A stretch of DNA of 40,342 bases from a bacterium (lineage in GTDB: Bacteria > Actinomycetota > Acidimicrobiia > Spongiisociales > ZC4RG35). The stretch is taken from assembly GCA_024641285.1 (NCBI GenBank), contig JAHEDH010000012.1, forward strand, positions 1 to 40,342, given 5' to 3'. The stretch's first letter is position 1; every line of letters starts with the position of its first letter. Below are positions 37,250-40,342 of this stretch, in pieces. The notes under the pieces were generated by a model, which made no database searches, was not told the DNA's origin, and worked only from the letters and a program-made list of their open reading frames with translations. The translations under genes and the position numbers were made by a program.

Positions 37250-39214
37250 ATGAGAACCAACTTCACACGCTGGGTCGCGCTCACAGCGATCTCCGCTGTC
37301 ATCGTCGCGGCGTGCTCCTCGGAGGCGACCGACGACCTGTCCACGACTACAGCAGCAGACGACGCTCCCACCCAGACCGATGTCACGCCGCCGGCAGACT
37401 CCGGCTCCGACGAATCGTTCGAGCTGTCGATCGCCATCTTCGAAGACCTCACGACGGACAACTTCTGGGCGTATCTAGATCCGGAGAACTCGGTCTGGAA
37501 CAGCTACGTGTTCGGAAACCAGGCGCCGGCGCTGTTCCAGTACGCATCGCCCACGCTCCAACTCGTCCCACAGGTGAGCGAAGGCCTGCCGGTCGAACCC
37601 GTCCAGACCGGCGACACCTGGACGGTCACCCAGACCATCAAACAGGGCCTCACCTGGTCGGATGGCGAGGAAATCACCGCCGGTGACATCGTCTTCACGT
37701 ACGAGACCGTGCGTGACCTCGTGCTGGGAGGTCAGTGGTTCTCCAGCTATCCGATCGCATCCGAGGACGATCCCGCCACCGACGACGACGAGTCGCTTCC
37801 AGGTCTGACCGCCGTCACGGCAATCGACGACCACACCGTCGAGTACACGTTCAACCAGACGCCGGGACTTTCACTCTGGCAGTTCGGGGTCGGCCTCGCA
37901 CCGATCCTCCCCGAGCACTACTGGGCGGCTGTCGTGGCCGACTCGGCGACTTCGGCGGATCTATACGCCGCGCCGGGTCTCGGCGCCCCGGGAATGTGGG
38001 CGTACGACTTCACCGAGCGTGAGCCGGGTGCCTTTGCGAGGAACACCGCCAACGCCAACTACCCGTTCGCCGGTTCGACCACCCGCATCTACGACGACGG
38101 CACCTATGAGTTCTCCGCCGACGGCATCGACGAGCAGTTCTATGGCGACGGCACGGGCAGTGTGGGGTACGAGTACACCGAAGGCCCGTACGCAGAGGAC
38201 GTGACGTACTCGATCTACACCGACCAGAACGCCGCCGTGCTGGCGCTGACGAGCGGTGAGGTCGACTTCATGCTCAACTCCCTCGGTCTCCAACGAGGTC
38301 TCCAATCGCTGGTGCTCGCCGACCCGTCCCTCGACATCGTGGTGAACCCAGCCAACTCGTATCGGTATCTGGCGTTCAACACTCGGCGCTTCCCGATGTC
38401 GGAGGTTGCATTCCGCCAGGCGATGGGCTGCATGATCGACAAGGAGTTCATGGCGAACAACGTGCTGCAGGGCTCGGCCATACCCGCCTGGAGCCAGGTC
38501 CCCGAGGCCAATGCCTTCTGGTACAACCCGGACGCGCCGAGGTTGTGCGAGGGGTTGACGCAGGAGGAGCGTCTCGCGGAGGCGACCCGCATCCTCAAGG
38601 ATGCCGGATGGACGTGGGACGTCGAGCCCCTGTGGGACGCGGACAACCTCGATGCGCTGCCGAAGGGCGAGGGACTCCGTGGCCCGGACGGAACAACCGT
38701 TCCGGACCTCGAGTTGCTCGCTCCCGGACCGGGTTACGACCCGCTGCGCGCCACCTACTCCCTGTTCATCGAGGAGTGGGCCCAGGATCTCGGCGTCCCG
38801 TTGACCGCCGAGCCGACGGGGTTCAACGTGATCGTGGACGCCATCACCGATCGCAGCGCTCCGTTCGACATGTACATCCTCGGGTGGTCGCTCACCCCCT
38901 TCCCCGATCACATCGTCGACTTCTTCGCCTCGTCGAACGACTCGACTGCCGGTGGAAACAACTACCCGGGATACTCGAATCCGACGTTCGACGCCTTGGC
39001 GGCGCAATTCCAGTCGACGACCGACGTGGACGAGGCACGCGGAGTGATCAAGCAGATGGACGCGATCCTGGCGGAGGATCTGCCCTACGTCGTGCTCTTC
39101 ACGGCGCCGATCATCGAGCCGTACCGCAACACCCTGTCGTTCCCGTTCTCGGACACCTTGAGCGGGCTCCAGAACCTCCAGGGTCTGCCGTCGTTCGTCC
39201 GTCTGGCGCAGTGA
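37250..39214 (+). CDS. ABC transporter substrate-binding protein, family 5 (peptide/nickel type)
   Basis: Lipoprotein signal MRTNFTRWVALTAISAVIVAACSS; TWTVTQTIKQGLTWSDGEEITAGDIVFTYETV; VAFRQAMGCMIDKEFMANNVLQGSA. Confidence 0.92.
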   Translation: MRTNFTRWVALTAISAVIVAACSSEATDDLSTTTAADDAPTQTDVTPPADSGSDESFELSIAIFEDLTTDNFWAYLDPENSVWNSYVFGNQAPALFQYASPTLQLVPQVSEGLPVEPVQTGDTWTVTQTIKQGLTWSDGEEITAGDIVFTYETVRDLVLGGQWFSSYPIASEDDPATDDDESLPGLTAVTAIDDHTVEYTFNQTPGLSLWQFGVGLAPILPEHYWAAVVADSATSADLYAAPGLGAPGMWAYDFTEREPGAFARNTANANYPFAGSTTRIYDDGTYEFSADGIDEQFYGDGTGSVGYEYTEGPYAEDVTYSIYTDQNAAVLALTSGEVDFMLNSLGLQRGLQSLVLADPSLDIVVNPANSYRYLAFNTRRFPMSEVAFRQAMGCMIDKEFMANNVLQGSAIPAWSQVPEANAFWYNPDAPRLCEGLTQEERLAEATRILKDAGWTWDVEPLWDADNLDALPKGEGLRGPDGTTVPDLELLAPGPGYDPLRATYSLFIEEWAQDLGVPLTAEPTGFNVIVDAITDRSAPFDMYILGWSLTPFPDHIVDFFASSNDSTAGGNNYPGYSNPTFDALAAQFQSTTDVDEARGVIKQMDAILAEDLPYVVLFTAPIIEPYRNTLSFPFSDTLSGLQNLQGLPSFVRLAQ

Positions 39215-39222
39215 GGTTTTTG

Positions 39223-39396
39223 CCTCGCCTGGCGGTTCGGCGCTTTTGGCCCTCGGCTGTCAGCTGTCGGCTCCACGGGGAGGTGTGCGTGTGCCGTCGG
39301 AGTCTGATGGGGACCTGGTTGCCTGCCTTGGGCTGGGACCTCCGGCGCCGACCTTCCATGCGAGAGGAAGGCTGGGAGCTGGGCTTCGGTTTCGGC
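39223..39396 (+). repeat. Composite repeat copy 1: heptamer array, unique core, opposing heptamer array
   Basis: Left units 39236-39277 ttcggcg cttttgg ccctcgg ctgtcag ctgtcgg ctccacg; core gtgtgccgtcggagtctgatggggacctggttgcctgccttgggctgggacct; right units 39369-39396 aggctgg gagctgg gcttcgg tttcggc. Confidence 0.88.
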
Positions 39397-39462
39397 TGAC
39401 GTGAATTCGTCGGTCGAACAGCCGCATCGGGTCTCAACAGGCCCGGGGCGGCCCTCCACACG

Positions 39463-39500
39463 ACGGGGTGGCAGAGTCGATGACTCTGTCACCCCGTTTC
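39463..39500 (+). terminator. Strong intrinsic terminator
   Basis: ACGGGGTGGCAGAGTC-gat-GACTCTGTCACCCCGT-TTC; 16-bp stem with one G-U pair. Confidence 0.8.
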
Positions 39501-39664
39501 CTCGCCTACCGGCTCGGCGCTTTCGGCTTTCGGCTCTCGGCTCCACGAGGAGGTGGGCGTGTGCCGTCGGAGTCTGACGGGGACCTGGTTGCCTGCCTTG
39601 GGCTGGGACCTTCGGCGTCGCCCTTGCCTGCGAGGAAGGCTGGAAGCTGGTAGCCGGCAGCCGG
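39500..39664 (+). repeat. Composite repeat copy 2
   Basis: Left units 39513-39547 ctcggcg ctttcgg ctttcgg ctctcgg ctccacg; core near-identical to copy 1; right units 39637-39664 aggctgg aagctgg tagccgg cagccgg. Confidence 0.88.
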
Positions 39665-39669
39665 GGGTA

Positions 39670-40119
39670 TCAGCCCCCCAGGGCTTCGATCAGGCTCTCT
39701 TGCAGCAGGGCGAGGGTGTTGAGGACTGCCAGGGTGTGCTCGTCGAGGGTTTCGTAGTCGGCTTCGATCTCGAGACCGGCCCGGGCGGCGATGACCAGCC
39801 TGGTCTCGGTCAACACGCGCAGCATGGCGTAAGCCTCCAGCTCGGAGATGACGACCCCCTCGTCGGCGACCGCCAGGATCTCGGCGAACGCAGAGCGGTC
39901 GGCTATTTTCGACTCATTCAGCTCGCCGCCCATCCAGCGCCACCAGTCCTCGTTGGCCTCGGCGTCGTCGAGGTAGACAGGGACCTGGAGGCGCTCGGCA
40001 GCCGGATCCTCCCCGACCGAACCAATTGTCGCCAGTAGCTCGGGGATGTCCGAGAGGAAGGTGACCATCCAGTCGGGCATCTGGAGTTCAAGGCCGTCGC
40101 GGTGTCTGGAGATCTTCAT
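39670..40119 (-). CDS. DUF2017 family protein
   Basis: MKISRHRDGLELQMPDWMVTFLSDIPELLAT; directly follows clpS with ATGA overlap. Confidence 0.85.
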   Translation of the reverse strand: MKISRHRDGLELQMPDWMVTFLSDIPELLATIGSVGEDPAAERLQVPVYLDDAEANEDWWRWMGGELNESKIADRSAFAEILAVADEGVVISELEAYAMLRVLTETRLVIAARAGLEIEADYETLDEHTLAVLNTLALLQESLIEALGG

Positions 40120-40342
40120 GTCTCCATCGTCGCCCACAGGCCGTGCTGATGCAGCCGGTAGCAGTCCATCTCGGCCTGTTCCCGCGGTCCGTCGTTGACG
40201 ATCGCCCGCCCCTCGTTGTGCACCTGCATCGTCAATCGCATCGCCTTCTCCTTGGAATGCCCGAACAGCGTCCGCAGGACCCAGGCCACGTAGGACACGA
40301 GGTTGACGGGGTCGTTCCAGACCACGACCTTCCAGACCTCAT
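40116..40342 (-). CDS. clpS: ATP-dependent Clp protease adaptor ClpS, N-terminus outside window
   Basis: Minus strand EVWKVVVWNDPVNLVSYVAWVLRTLFGHSKEKAMRLTMQVHNEGRAIV; frame open to window edge. Confidence 0.93.
   Translation of the reverse strand, partial: EVWKVVVWNDPVNLVSYVAWVLRTLFGHSKEKAMRLTMQVHNEGRAIVNDGPREQAEMDCYRLHQHGLWATMET

Noticed and set aside
39468-40038. ORFs across the composite repeats (CRRSLTGTWLPALGWDLRRRP)
   Set aside because: The peptide appears twice only because the DNA repeat is duplicated; no RBS or family support, and a terminator and arrays interrupt the region.
1-40342. CRISPR array, prophage, transposon or defence island
   Set aside because: No spaced direct repeats of CRISPR type and no Cas, integrase, transposase or phage structural proteins in any frame. 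The PGA-hydrolase family gene at 24674 has phage relatives but stands alone.

Overview
The window is high-GC actinobacterial chromosome, probably of Acidimicrobiia type (lineage is inferred from gene style only). It holds about 30 CDSs, mostly core metabolism; no rRNA, tRNA, CRISPR array or transposase was recognised. Main content: a partial molybdopterin oxidoreductase, a metY/metX region with an orphan histidine kinase, a minus-strand acyl-CoA operon (CoA-transferase, two SDR proteins, phosphoglycerate dehydrogenase, acyl-CoA carboxylase alpha/beta, 3-hydroxyisobutyrate-type dehydrogenase), a TrpB2-type tryptophan synthase beta chain, DUF4388 protein, uridine kinase, proC/proline dehydrogenase, Bcp peroxiredoxin, an HdrD/EtfD-like Fe-S protein, a MacAB-like ABC exporter, a DUF4349 protein, a second histidine kinase, an RNA (uracil-5) methyltransferase, a Septum_form protein, a solute-binding protein and DUF2017-clpS. 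The strongest observations are: (1) the serA-like gene has no ordinary ACT-type C-terminus and is fused to a SbnI/SerK-like (ParB/Srx-fold free-serine kinase) domain, close to a TrpB2 gene; (2) three intergenic sites match a sigma28/FliA-WhiG-type promoter (CTCAAG-N15-NCCGATRR) with identical spacing; (3) several intergenic regions contain tandem repeats with exact 7-bp period, in two families, including a duplicated composite element at 39.2-39.7 kb whose two copies differ by one heptamer unit; (4) an SDR paired with a truncated SDR paralogue lacking the catalytic residues, next to a CaiB-type CoA-transferase.
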